A stretch of DNA of 64,000 nucleotides from Delftia acidovorans. GTDB taxonomy: Bacteria; Pseudomonadota; Gammaproteobacteria; Burkholderiales; Burkholderiaceae_C. The stretch covers positions 186,001 through 250,000 of the forward strand of contig JAITUC010000024.1 of NCBI GenBank assembly GCA_031286585.1, given 5' to 3'. Positions 28,000 through 36,028 of this stretch are shown in pieces. Below the pieces are notes generated by a model. The model was not told the DNA's origin. It searched no databases and saw only the letters and a program-made list of their open reading frames with translations. The position numbers were made by a program, and so were the translations under genes. Every line of letters starts with the position of its first letter. Positions within the stretch are counted from its first letter, which is position 1.

Positions 28000-29126
28000 A
28001 GACACGCGCCGCCGTACTCACGAGAACGGGCGCGGCCGCGCCCTATGCCGACAGCCGCCCGCTGGAGATCTGGGAGGTGGACCTGGCGCCGCCCGGCCCC
28101 GGCGAGGTGCTGGTCAAGGTGGCCGCCGCAGGCGTGTGCCACTCCGACCTGTCCATCATCAACGGCGACCGTCCGCGCGACACGCCCATCGTGCTCGGCC
28201 ATGAGGCCGCAGGCGTGATCCAGGCGCTGGGCGAGGGCGTGACCGATCTGGCGGTGGGCGACCATGTGGTCATGCTCTTCGTGCCCGGCTGCGGCAGCTG
28301 CCAGCCCTGCGCCGAGGGCCGGCCCGTGCTCTGCGAGCCCGCAGGCCAGGCCGGCGTGGCGGGCACCCTGCTGTCGGGCGCCAAACGCCTGTCGCGCAAT
28401 GGCCAGCCCATCTCGCACTTCGTCGGCGTCTCGGCCTTTGCCGAGCATGCCGTGCTTTCGCGCCGCGGCGTGCACCGCATCGACAAGTCGGTGCCGCTGG
28501 AGCTGGCCGCGCTGTTCGGCTGCGCCGTGATGACCGGCGTGGGCGCGGTGGCCAATACCGCCAGGGTGAGCCCCGGCCAGAGCGTGGCCGTGGTGGGGCT
28601 GGGCGGCGTGGGCCTGTCCTCGGTGATGGGCGCGGCGGCGGCGGGCGCGGCCCGCGTGGTGGCCGTGGACCTCCATGCCGACAAGCTGGCCATGGCGCGC
28701 GAATTCGGCGCCACCGACACCGTCAATGCCGGCGACGAGGATGCCGTCAAACAGGTGCGCGAACTGACGGGCGGCGGCGTGGACCATGCCTTCGAGATGG
28801 TGGGATCGGCCAAGGCACTGGAGATGGCCTACCGCATCACGCGGCGCGGCGGCCAGACCGTGACGGCGGGCCTGCCCTCCAGCGCCCAGGCCATCAGCCT
28901 GCCGGTCTGGCACCTGGTGGCCGAGGAGCGCACGCTCAAGGGCTGCTACATGGGCAGCTGCGTGCCGCGCCGCGACATCGACCGCTACCTGGCCCTGCAT
29001 GCGGCCGGCAGGCTGCCCGTGGACCGCCTGGTCACAGGCCACCTGACGCTGGACCGGATCAACGAGGGCTTCGACCGCCTGGCGCGCGGCGAGGCCATAC
29101 GCCAGATCATCCGCATGGAGCCCTGA
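27996..29126 (+). CDS. Zinc-dependent alcohol dehydrogenase (class III-like)
   Basis: This 376-residue medium-chain dehydrogenase has catalytic Zn ligands Cys in GVCHSD (near residue 47) and the His in GHEAAG (near 69), structural Zn cysteines in CGSCQPCAEGRPVLC (near 98-112), and a Rossmann motif GLGGVG near residue 205. It resembles NAD-dependent aryl- or long-chain alcohol dehydrogenases and mycothiol/glutathione-type enzymes. Translation is coupled to the upstream binding protein. The substrate is unknown; the direct coupling to a transport receptor suggests an imported alcohol. Confidence 0.9.
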   Translation: MKTRAAVLTRTGAAAPYADSRPLEIWEVDLAPPGPGEVLVKVAAAGVCHSDLSIINGDRPRDTPIVLGHEAAGVIQALGEGVTDLAVGDHVVMLFVPGCGSCQPCAEGRPVLCEPAGQAGVAGTLLSGAKRLSRNGQPISHFVGVSAFAEHAVLSRRGVHRIDKSVPLELAALFGCAVMTGVGAVANTARVSPGQSVAVVGLGGVGLSSVMGAAAAGAARVVAVDLHADKLAMAREFGATDTVNAGDEDAVKQVRELTGGGVDHAFEMVGSAKALEMAYRITRRGGQTVTAGLPSSAQAISLPVWHLVAEERTLKGCYMGSCVPRRDIDRYLALHAAGRLPVDRLVTGHLTLDRINEGFDRLARGEAIRQIIRMEP

Positions 29127-29183
29127 TGCGATGTCAGGCCGGTCGCCGAGGACCGGGACTGCTGCCGCGTCCAGGCACGGCGG

Positions 29184-30575
29184 CTAGGTGCCGTCGGGCA
29201 GCAGCTGGTTTTCCCAGCCGGTCAGCCGCTCGATGGCCCGGGCCACCTGCAGGATGCGGGCCTCGTCGAAGTAGCGGCCCACCACCTGAACGGCCAGCGG
29301 CAGGCCTTGCGGTGACAGGCCGACCGGCACGCTGATGGCCGGGTGCCCGGTCACGTTGAAGGCATGGGTCTGCACCGGCCAGTGGCGGAAATGCGGCATG
29401 GGGTCGAAGCGCGGCGCCGTATCCAGGGTGATGGCGGTCAGCAGCACGTCGCATCGGTCCAGGGCCGCGTCCACGCTCGCCGCCAGCATGCGGCGCACGC
29501 GCATGGCGTTCAGGTAGTCCTCCGAGGACACGGTGGCGCCCAGCAGCAGCCGCGCCGCCGTGAGCTCGCCATAGTCCAGCGGGCGCGAGCGCAGGTCCTG
29601 CGCATGGATGGTGAACATCTCGGCACTGAGGATGACGCGGCCGGCCGCCAGGAACTGCTGGCTGTCCGGCAGGCTCACGTGGATGGGGCGGGCGCCGGCC
29701 TCGGCCAGCAGGGCGGCCGTGCGATCGAAGGCCGAGAGGAATGTGGGCGACGCCTGGGGTGACGACTGAAAGTGGTCCTGCGGTACGCCGATGGTCAGGC
29801 CCTTCACGCCTTGCTCCAGCGCCTTGCAGTAGTCGTCCACAGGCTCGTGGGAGCTGGCCGGGTCCATCGGGTCGTGCCCGGCCAGCACCTGCAGCGCAAT
29901 GGCCGCGTCCTCCACGCTGCGCGACAGGGGCCCGCAGTGGTCCAGCGTCCAGGCCAGCGGGAACACGCCGTGCTTGGAGACGCGGCCGTAGGTGGGTTTC
30001 AGCCCCACGGCGCCGCACCAGGCGGCCGGTATGAGGATGGAGCCGCCCGTGCAGGTGCCCAGGGCCAGCCGCGTGAAGCCCGCCGCGACGGCCGCACCCG
30101 AGCCCGACGACGATCCGCCCGGAATATGGGCCAGGTCCCAGGGGTTGCGGGCGGCGGGAAACGGCAGGTCGGGGCTGGGCGCGCCAATGGCGAATTCGTG
30201 CGTGGCCAGCTTGCCCAGGATGACGGCGCCGGCATCGCGCAGGCGCCTTACCGGCGTGGAGTCTTCCTCGGGCACATAGTCCAGGCTCAGCCAGGACTGG
30301 CAGGTGGTCGGCAGGCCGGCCACGTCGTAGACGTCCTTGATGGCCACCGGAATGCCGTGGAGCAGCGGCAGGTCGGCGCTTTCGGCGCGCGCCATGTCTG
30401 CGCCGCGGGCCGCCTCCATGGCGCCGCTGGCATCGACGTTGGTGAAGGCATGGATGTCGATGTCCATGGCGCGGATGCGGCCCAGCGCCACGCGGGCCAG
30501 CATCTCCGAGGTGGTCTTGCCGGCACGCAGCGCGCTGGCCATCTGCCGTATGGAAAGTTCAGGACTGCCGCGCAT
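29184..30575 (-). CDS. Amidase-signature hydrolase (GatA/AtzE-like)
   Basis: The 463-residue enzyme has the Ser-cisSer-Lys amidase core: Lys80 in VAIKDVYDVAG, GGSSSGSG at residues 153-160, and the nucleophile Ser179 in GTCTGGSILIPA. That last motif is normally GTDTGGSIRIPA, so an Asp and an Arg have been replaced by Cys175 and Leu; whether activity is altered is open. The ATG at 30575 was chosen because it overlaps the end of the upstream small gene; a longer frame opens at 30626. It is last in a Bug/GatC-like/amidase operon. Hydrolysis of an imported amide or ureide is the likely role. Confidence 0.87.
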   Translation of the reverse strand: MRGSPELSIRQMASALRAGKTTSEMLARVALGRIRAMDIDIHAFTNVDASGAMEAARGADMARAESADLPLLHGIPVAIKDVYDVAGLPTTCQSWLSLDYVPEEDSTPVRRLRDAGAVILGKLATHEFAIGAPSPDLPFPAARNPWDLAHIPGGSSSGSGAAVAAGFTRLALGTCTGGSILIPAAWCGAVGLKPTYGRVSKHGVFPLAWTLDHCGPLSRSVEDAAIALQVLAGHDPMDPASSHEPVDDYCKALEQGVKGLTIGVPQDHFQSSPQASPTFLSAFDRTAALLAEAGARPIHVSLPDSQQFLAAGRVILSAEMFTIHAQDLRSRPLDYGELTAARLLLGATVSSEDYLNAMRVRRMLAASVDAALDRCDVLLTAITLDTAPRFDPMPHFRHWPVQTHAFNVTGHPAISVPVGLSPQGLPLAVQVVGRYFDEARILQVARAIERLTGWENQLLPDGT

Positions 30576-30822
30576 GGTTGCTCTGACGGGAAATGGTGGT
30601 GTGGATGTGCGATGGCCCTGCCTCATGCGCCAGTTCGTTGACCAGGGCGCGGTGCTGCATGAGCAATTGGTGCTCCGCCAGGATGGGGCCCAGGCGCTCG
30701 AATGGAATATTGATGCCGTGCCTTTTCAATGCATTGAGCAATTCATGCAGTGCATTGATGTCGGGGCCTGCCATCTTCTGTGGCGACGGAGGTATTTCAT
30801 ATTTTGTCGATGCGGGCATCAC
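30559..30822 (-). CDS. Small GatC/AtzG-like amidase partner
   Basis: This 87-residue protein overlaps the upstream Bug gene by 26 nt and the downstream amidase by 17 nt, so it is translated as part of the operon. It has one long helical region, with INIPFERLGPILAEHQLLMQ at about residues 36-55 followed by HRALVNELAHEA. The pattern IPxERLxxILAxxxLLxxHxALV resembles AtzG/DUF4089 proteins, GatC-like subunits that wrap around AtzE-type amidases. Similarity is by eye only. Codon usage is less GC-rich than in the neighbours. Confidence 0.6.
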   Translation of the reverse strand: MMPASTKYEIPPSPQKMAGPDINALHELLNALKRHGINIPFERLGPILAEHQLLMQHRALVNELAHEAGPSHIHTTISRQSNHARQS

Positions 30823-31768
30823 TCACCACCTTTTTCCATTTTCTGGCGTCATCTGAAACGAATGTCTTGGTGCCGCCCACGGTTTTCCAGATGGGAATGC
30901 TGCCGAGCTCGAGGAATTTGCTCTTCACCTTTTCATCGGACAGGATGTTCTTCATCTGCGTGTTGAGGGCATTCAATATGGCGGCCGGCGTGCCCTTGGG
31001 CGCCATGAGCACGTTCCAGGAGGTTTCGTTGAAATGGCCCAGCCTGTCAGGGCTTTGCTCGCTGAGCGTCTGCCAGTCGGGTATCAGGGGTGAGCGCTCG
31101 CGTGTGGCCAGGCCCACGCGATTGACCTTGCCCTGGTGCACATACGGCTTGGCCGTGATCAGCAGGTCGAAGGCGATATCGACCTGGCCGCTGACCAGGT
31201 CGGCCATCATCGGCGCGGCGCCCTGGTAGGGGATATGCAGCATGCGTATGCCGGCCGCCAGGCTCAGGGTCTCGGCCGCCATGTGGCCTGCGCTGCCGTA
31301 GCCCGGCGTGGCGTAGGCCAGCTTGCCGGGGCTGCGCCGCGCCAGCTCGATCAGCTCCTGGACCGATGACAGCTTCAGGCCGGGGCGTGTGATGAGCACC
31401 AGAGGACTGTCGTTGATGGTGGAGATGGCTTCCAGGTCGTTGACCACGTCATACCCGGCCTGCGTGTACAGCGCGCCCGAGATGGTCTGGGCCGTGGTGC
31501 AGACCAGCAGCGTATATCCATCGGGACTGGCCTTGGAGACCTGGCGCGAGCCGATGTTGCCCGAGGCGCCGGGCCGGTTTTCCACCACCACATTGACGTG
31601 CAGGCGTTGCGCAAGCTCCCTGGCGATGATGCGCCCCACGATATCGGTGCTACCGCCGACGGGGAAAGGCACAACCAGTGTGATCTGCCGCTCTGGCCAG
31701 GCTGCGTGCACCGTGCCTGCCGCGACCAGGAAAATACCTCCGAGAAGCAGGCTGAGGATCTTTTTCAT
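30797..31768 (-). CDS. Bug/TctC-family periplasmic receptor
   Basis: The 323-residue precursor has a Sec signal MKKILSLLLGGIFLVAAGTV cleaved near HAA (residue 23), then WPERQITLVVPFPVGGSTDI, NRPGASGNIGSR, MLHIPYQGAAPMMADLVSGQ and other Bug family segments. It is the first gene of an operon with a GatC-like subunit and an amidase, so its ligand may be the amide or ureide substrate. Lys and Asn content and AT-richer codons set it apart from the other Bug genes here and suggest later acquisition. No TctAB genes are nearby. Confidence 0.9.
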   Translation of the reverse strand: MKKILSLLLGGIFLVAAGTVHAAWPERQITLVVPFPVGGSTDIVGRIIARELAQRLHVNVVVENRPGASGNIGSRQVSKASPDGYTLLVCTTAQTISGALYTQAGYDVVNDLEAISTINDSPLVLITRPGLKLSSVQELIELARRSPGKLAYATPGYGSAGHMAAETLSLAAGIRMLHIPYQGAAPMMADLVSGQVDIAFDLLITAKPYVHQGKVNRVGLATRERSPLIPDWQTLSEQSPDRLGHFNETSWNVLMAPKGTPAAILNALNTQMKNILSDEKVKSKFLELGSIPIWKTVGGTKTFVSDDARKWKKVVSDARIDKI

Positions 31769-32109
31769 GGGCTTGATTCATGTGGTTGCCGGGGGATGCG
31801 CGCCCTGTGCAGACCCGGGCCGACACGCCGGGATGCATCTCATGATGGATCCGGGAACTGCGGCCAGGGCCCGGGCAGGCGGATAAATGATGAATTTGTA
31901 AAAACTATCTAAACAGGAATTGACATAGTTTTACATCATGATGAATGAGGTGCAAGGTCTGCGGACCCGCTTTGTAGGGATGTTGCATCCATGCCGCAGA
32001 GGCAGGGTTCCGGAAGGCGGTGGCGCGGGCGCACATCCGGACAGGGGGCAGGGGAAGATAAAGCTTGCACCGGCAGCGGTGGCCGGCGCAGCGGCGGGGC
32101 GATCCGGGC
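31769..32109. other. Intergenic region with AT-rich dyad
   Basis: This 341-bp stretch lies between the acyl-CoA ligase stop and the Bug gene start, both on the minus strand. It holds the AT-rich dyad at 31901-31932 and the promoter of the amidase operon must lie here. No terminator for the ligase gene is obvious. No gene is supported. Confidence 0.45.
31901..31932. promoter_or_regulatory. AAAACTAT-N16-ATAGTTTT operator-like dyad
   Basis: Perfect 8-bp arms AAAACTAT (31901-31908) and ATAGTTTT (31925-31932) are separated by 16 bp, and TGTA/TACA flanks extend the symmetry with one indel. The site lies 133-164 bp upstream of the Bug-amidase operon. It is clearly AT-richer than the surroundings. 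The cognate regulator is not in the window. Confidence 0.45.
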
Positions 32110-33621
32110 TCAGGAAACGCGCAGCGCCTGTTCCTGCAGCAGGCGCTTGAGGACCTTGCCGTTGGGGCTGGTGGGCAGCTCGGCCAGGGGCACGATGCGG
32201 GCGGGCAGCTTGTAGGGCGCCAGCCGTTCGCGCAGGTGGGAGCGCGCTGCGGCGCTGTCCAGCGTGGCGCCGGGCTGCAGCTCTACGAAGGCGATGACCT
32301 CTTCGTTGCCATCGCCCTCGGGGCGCCCGACCACGGCGCTGCGCTGCACGCCGGGCAGTTCGTTGAGCGCCAGCTCCACCTCGGCCGGATAGACGTTGAA
32401 GCCCGAGCGGATGATCATTTCCTTGAGCCGCCCCACCACGAAAAGCGCGCCGTCGGCATGCAGCTCGCCCAGGTCGCCGCTGGCGTACCAGCCGCCCTCG
32501 CGCATCACGGCGGCCGTGGCCTGGTCATCGCGGAAGTAGCCGTGCATCAGGCCGCGCCCGCGTATCCACAGCTCGCCGCGCTCGCCCACCGGCAGGCTGC
32601 GGCCCGTGGCCGGGTCCACGGCGCGCACCTCGGCGCCTTCCACCACGTAGCCCGCGCTGGTGTCGGGCCGCTGCTCGCCCTGCCGCGTGAGGTGGACCGA
32701 TCCGGCGTATTCCGACAGGCCGTAGCCATGGTGCAGCGCCTGGCCGAAGGCGGCCTCCACGCGCTTTTTCAGCGTCAGGTCCAGCGGGCCTGCGCCGGTA
32801 TAGACGTAGCGCAGCGCAGGCGCCTGCGGATGGGCAATGCCCTGCTCCTGCAGGTGGGCCAGCAGGCGCGCATACAGCGCAGGCGGTCCCTGCAGCTGGG
32901 AGATGCCGTGACGGGCCAGCGCATCCAGCAGATCGGCGGGGTCGAACTGCGGGCGCATCACCATCTGCGCGCCCGCATGCAGCGAGGCCAGCAGCACCGT
33001 GCCCAGCCCGAAGATGTGGGTCATGGGCACGAAGGCGTAGCTGCGGTCCCCGGGGCCCAGCCCGCGCGATGCGGCCGAGACGCGCGCGAACAGTGTCAGC
33101 GCGTCATGCCCCACCATCACGCCCTTGGGCGTGCCCGTGGTGCCCGAGGTGAAGATCAGCGCCGCCACCTCGTCCTGCAGCGCGCCGGATTCGGCCACCG
33201 CCTCTGCGCGCACGGGGCTGTGCTGCATGCCGGCCAGTGCCGAGTCGCCTGCGCCGAAGCGCCGCGCGTGGCCGCTGGCGCTGTCCGATGCGGCCGAGGT
33301 GAAATACACCACGCGCGCATCGGCCTTGGCCGCAAAGGCATCGATCTCGCCCGGCGCCATGCGTGCGTTCACGCCGCAGGACCAGGCGCCCACGCGGCTG
33401 CAGGCCAGGATCAGCGCCGCATGTTCGGGGCAGTTCTCGGCCACGACCAGCACGCGGTCGCCGGGCCGCACCTGCAGCGCGCGCAGCTCGGCCTCGGCCG
33501 TGTCCGCCAGCGCGCCCAGGTCGGCAAAGCTCAGGCTGCTGCCGTCCGGCAGGTGGATGAAGGGACGCTGCGGCGCTTCGGCCAGCCAGCGGTCCAGCAG
33601 ATGGTGTATTCGTTGACTCAT
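32110..33621 (-). CDS. AMP-forming acyl-CoA ligase
   Basis: The 503-residue enzyme belongs to the ANL superfamily, which activates a carboxylic acid as acyl-AMP and then acyl-CoA. Motifs in order are FTSGTTGTPKGVMVGH (P-loop, near residue 163), YGLSEYAG (near 300), WYASGDLGELHADG (near 388), FNVYPAEVE (near 411) and NGKVLKRLL with the catalytic Lys near the C-terminus. The ATG at 33621 starts MSQRIHHLLDRW. It lies 161 nt after the Bug gene at 33783, with a dispersed repeat between. The acid imported by that receptor is the natural candidate substrate. Confidence 0.92.
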   Translation of the reverse strand: MSQRIHHLLDRWLAEAPQRPFIHLPDGSSLSFADLGALADTAEAELRALQVRPGDRVLVVAENCPEHAALILACSRVGAWSCGVNARMAPGEIDAFAAKADARVVYFTSAASDSASGHARRFGAGDSALAGMQHSPVRAEAVAESGALQDEVAALIFTSGTTGTPKGVMVGHDALTLFARVSAASRGLGPGDRSYAFVPMTHIFGLGTVLLASLHAGAQMVMRPQFDPADLLDALARHGISQLQGPPALYARLLAHLQEQGIAHPQAPALRYVYTGAGPLDLTLKKRVEAAFGQALHHGYGLSEYAGSVHLTRQGEQRPDTSAGYVVEGAEVRAVDPATGRSLPVGERGELWIRGRGLMHGYFRDDQATAAVMREGGWYASGDLGELHADGALFVVGRLKEMIIRSGFNVYPAEVELALNELPGVQRSAVVGRPEGDGNEEVIAFVELQPGATLDSAAARSHLRERLAPYKLPARIVPLAELPTSPNGKVLKRLLQEQALRVS

Positions 33622-33664
33622 TTCGGTGATCCATGAGGGCCCATTTCGCCCGTGTCCGTCAAAA

Positions 33665-33780
33665 CCGGCGCGGCCCAGCCCAGAGACACCGAGCAAGAGC
33701 CGCCTCGCGGCGAGGGTGTCGTCCGCCTCCCTCGCGAAGCGAGTAGAGAGGGGGAAGGCGCGAAGCGCCTCAGGGGGAGC
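33665..33780. repeat. Dispersed intergenic repeat, copy A
   Basis: This is one of three copies of an approximately 110-bp element (others at 43647 and 59087). Shared parts, read on the plus strand, are GGCGCG, ACACCGAGCAAGAGCCGC, the GGTGTCGTCC block, AGAGGGGGAAGGCGCG and GCGCCTCAGGGGG. On the minus strand it can fold into GGCGC/GCGCC and CCCTCTC/GAGGG-type hairpins. It ends 2 nt before the stop codon of the Bug gene read on the minus strand. Confidence 0.8.
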
Positions 33781-33782
33781 CA

Positions 33783-34781
33783 CTAATCCACCACGATTCC
33801 CTGGGTAACGGTGGCCCACATTGCGCGCTCCTTGGCACCGCGCTCGGCCAGCTTCTGGGGAGCACCGGTCCACTCCTCGTAGCCCAGTTCCTTGAAGCGC
33901 TTGCGCAGTTCGGGCTGGGCCAGGGCGGCGTTGATGGACTTGTTCAGCCGCGCCACCAGTTCGGGCGCCATGCCCTTGGGGCCGTACACGCCGTACCAGC
34001 CGCCCACGTCGAAGCCCTTGAGTCCTTCGATGCCCGACTCCGCAAAGGTGGGCACATCGGGCAGCGAGGCATTGCGCTGCGGCGAGGTCACGGCCAGGGC
34101 GCGCACCTTGCCGCTCTGGATGTAGGTGCTGGCCGTGCTGATGATGTCCAGCATCATGCTCAGCTGGCCGCCGATCACATCGGTCATGGCAGGCGCGTTG
34201 CCTTTGTAGGGGATGTGGTTCATCTCGATGCCGCTGCGCCGCGCGAACAGCAGCGCCCCCAGGTGGTTGGAGCCGCCCACGCCGGCCGAGCCGTAGTTGA
34301 GCTTGCCTGGATGGGCCTTGGCATAGGCCACCAGCTCCTGGGTGTTCTTGTAGGGCTCGCCGTTGTTGACCACCAGCACGTTGTAGTAGCTGAGGATCGG
34401 TGCCACGGGCGTGAGGTCCCTGGCGGGGTCGAAGGACATCTTGCTCATCACGTTCGGGCTGATGGTGATGGTGGGGCTGGCCGCGAACCACAGCGTAAGG
34501 CCGTCGGCCTTGGCGCGCACGACCTCGCTGCCGGCCATGGTGGCGTTGGCGCCGGGCTTGTTCTCCACGACCACCGAGCTGCCCAGCTCCTTGGACAGTG
34601 CCACGCCGAACAGACGGGCGCCCTGGTCCACGGGACCGCCTGCGGAGTAGCCCACGATCAGGCGGATGGGCTGCGGGTCCTGGGCGGCCGCAGGCGCGGC
34701 GGCCAGCAGCAGCGGCAGCATGGTGAGCAAGGCGGGTAGGGCCAGGGTGGTCATCGCCTTGCGGCGTGCTTGGGCGGGCAT
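33783..34781 (-). CDS. Bug/TctC-family periplasmic receptor
   Basis: The 332-residue precursor has a signal peptide cleaved near APAAAQ (about residue 28), then IRLIVGYSAGGPVDQGARLF, VVVENKPGANATMAG, MNHIPYKGNAPAMTDVIGGQ and SLPDVPTFAESG. The ATG at 34781 was preferred to 34787 because the GGAG site is then 8 nt away. It sits between a LysR gene (same strand, upstream) and an acyl-CoA ligase (downstream), so regulator, receptor and activating enzyme are together. A GCCTAAGC element lies 122-129 bp upstream. Confidence 0.9.
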   Translation of the reverse strand: MPAQARRKAMTTLALPALLTMLPLLLAAAPAAAQDPQPIRLIVGYSAGGPVDQGARLFGVALSKELGSSVVVENKPGANATMAGSEVVRAKADGLTLWFAASPTITISPNVMSKMSFDPARDLTPVAPILSYYNVLVVNNGEPYKNTQELVAYAKAHPGKLNYGSAGVGGSNHLGALLFARRSGIEMNHIPYKGNAPAMTDVIGGQLSMMLDIISTASTYIQSGKVRALAVTSPQRNASLPDVPTFAESGIEGLKGFDVGGWYGVYGPKGMAPELVARLNKSINAALAQPELRKRFKELGYEEWTGAPQKLAERGAKERAMWATVTQGIVVD

Positions 34782-34936
34782 GTGCATGTCTCCTGCAAAA
34801 AATGAATGAAGCGCTGCCGTGGCCTGCCTGGCGGCGCGCCCGGTCTGCGCCGGACATGCAGGCAATGGTGCGCACGCAGGCGCTTCTTGGGAATCTGCTT
34901 TTGCCTAAGCCGGGGTTTGCCGGCTGTTAGGACGTC

Positions 34937-35896
34937 CTAGGACGACAGGTCCGCGCCCGCCTCTTCGGCGCCCGCCTGCCAGCTGGGCGCGGCGGTGACG
35001 ATGGCCTCGCGCAGGAACTGCTGGAAGGCGCGGGCCGCCATGGTGGGCTGGCGGTCGGGCATGCGCACCAGGTACATGGCATTGCCCAGGCCGGAGAACA
35101 CGACCTGGTCCAGCACGGCCACCAGCGTGCCGCTGGCCAGCGCGGCCGAGGTCACGTAGTCGGGCAGCAGGGCCAGGCCCAGGCCGTCCAGCACGGCGTC
35201 GTACAGCAGGCGGTAGTCGCCCGATTGCAGCGAGGGCAGCACATCGAGGGCAGCGGCGCCATCGTCGCCGCTGCCGGCAAGCCAGGCCAGCCTGCCGCCC
35301 ATGGCCAGCGGCAGGATGAGACGGGCCTGCAGCAGGTCGGCAGGCGCGCTCAGGGGCCGGCCCAGCGACTGCTCCAGCGCCTGCAGGCAGGCGGGCGTGG
35401 CCACGCATTGCCAGCGCACATCGCACAGCCGCGTGGCCACCAGATCGTCCAGCGGCGCGGAGGTGATCTGCACCGCCAGATCGACCTTGGAGGCCACGAG
35501 GTCGGCCATCCGGTCGTTGATCAGCAGGCGCAGGCGGATGTCGGGATGCTCGCGGCAAAAGCCCAGGATCAGGGGCTTGAGATAGAAATGCCCGAAGCCG
35601 GTGGGCACGCGCACGCCCACCTCGCCGCTCACGGTGGAGCGCAGCTGGTGGATGGCATCGCGGGCGCGCTGCAGCTCCTCCATCATGGCCAGGCAGCGCC
35701 GGTACAGCAGCTGACCGGCCTGGGTGAGCTCCACATTGCGCGTGGTGCGGCGCAGCAGCTGCGCACCCATCTCGGTCTCCAGCGCCCGCAGCCGGCGCGA
35801 GACGTTGGAGCGCGTCATGCCGCTGCGCTCGGCTGCCCGCGTGAGGCTTTTGGCCTCGGCGATGTCGATGAAGACGCGGCACAGGTTCAGGTCCAT
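34937..35896 (-). CDS. LysR-family transcriptional regulator
   Basis: The 319-residue protein has an N-terminal helix-turn-helix (residues 1-60, RSGMTRSNVSRRLRALETEM) and a C-terminal effector-binding domain. The start at 35896 gives the usual MDLNLCRVFIDIAEAKSL beginning; an ATG at 35929 is an alternative. It is divergent from a class III CoA-transferase operon ending in a Bug gene, and it precedes a Bug-ligase pair on its own strand, so it could control either or both. Its stop codon is inside the palindrome TAGGACGTCCTA (34928-34939). Confidence 0.9.
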   Translation of the reverse strand: MDLNLCRVFIDIAEAKSLTRAAERSGMTRSNVSRRLRALETEMGAQLLRRTTRNVELTQAGQLLYRRCLAMMEELQRARDAIHQLRSTVSGEVGVRVPTGFGHFYLKPLILGFCREHPDIRLRLLINDRMADLVASKVDLAVQITSAPLDDLVATRLCDVRWQCVATPACLQALEQSLGRPLSAPADLLQARLILPLAMGGRLAWLAGSGDDGAAALDVLPSLQSGDYRLLYDAVLDGLGLALLPDYVTSAALASGTLVAVLDQVVFSGLGNAMYLVRMPDRQPTMAARAFQQFLREAIVTAAPSWQAGAEEAGADLSS

Positions 35897-36028
35897 CTCG
35901 GCATTCTTTGCGGGGCCGGTTCCGGCCATTGTTGATCGGCAATCACCAGGCATGGCCTGCTGGCGAGGATTGTGGCGCCTGCCCTGCCTCCCTAGCATGG
36001 AGGAAACCATGGCGAAAGGCCGCAAACC

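Noticed and set aside
31920..31925. TTGACA on the plus strand inside the AT-rich dyad
   Set aside because: No -10 follows at the right distance and no plus-strand gene lies downstream.
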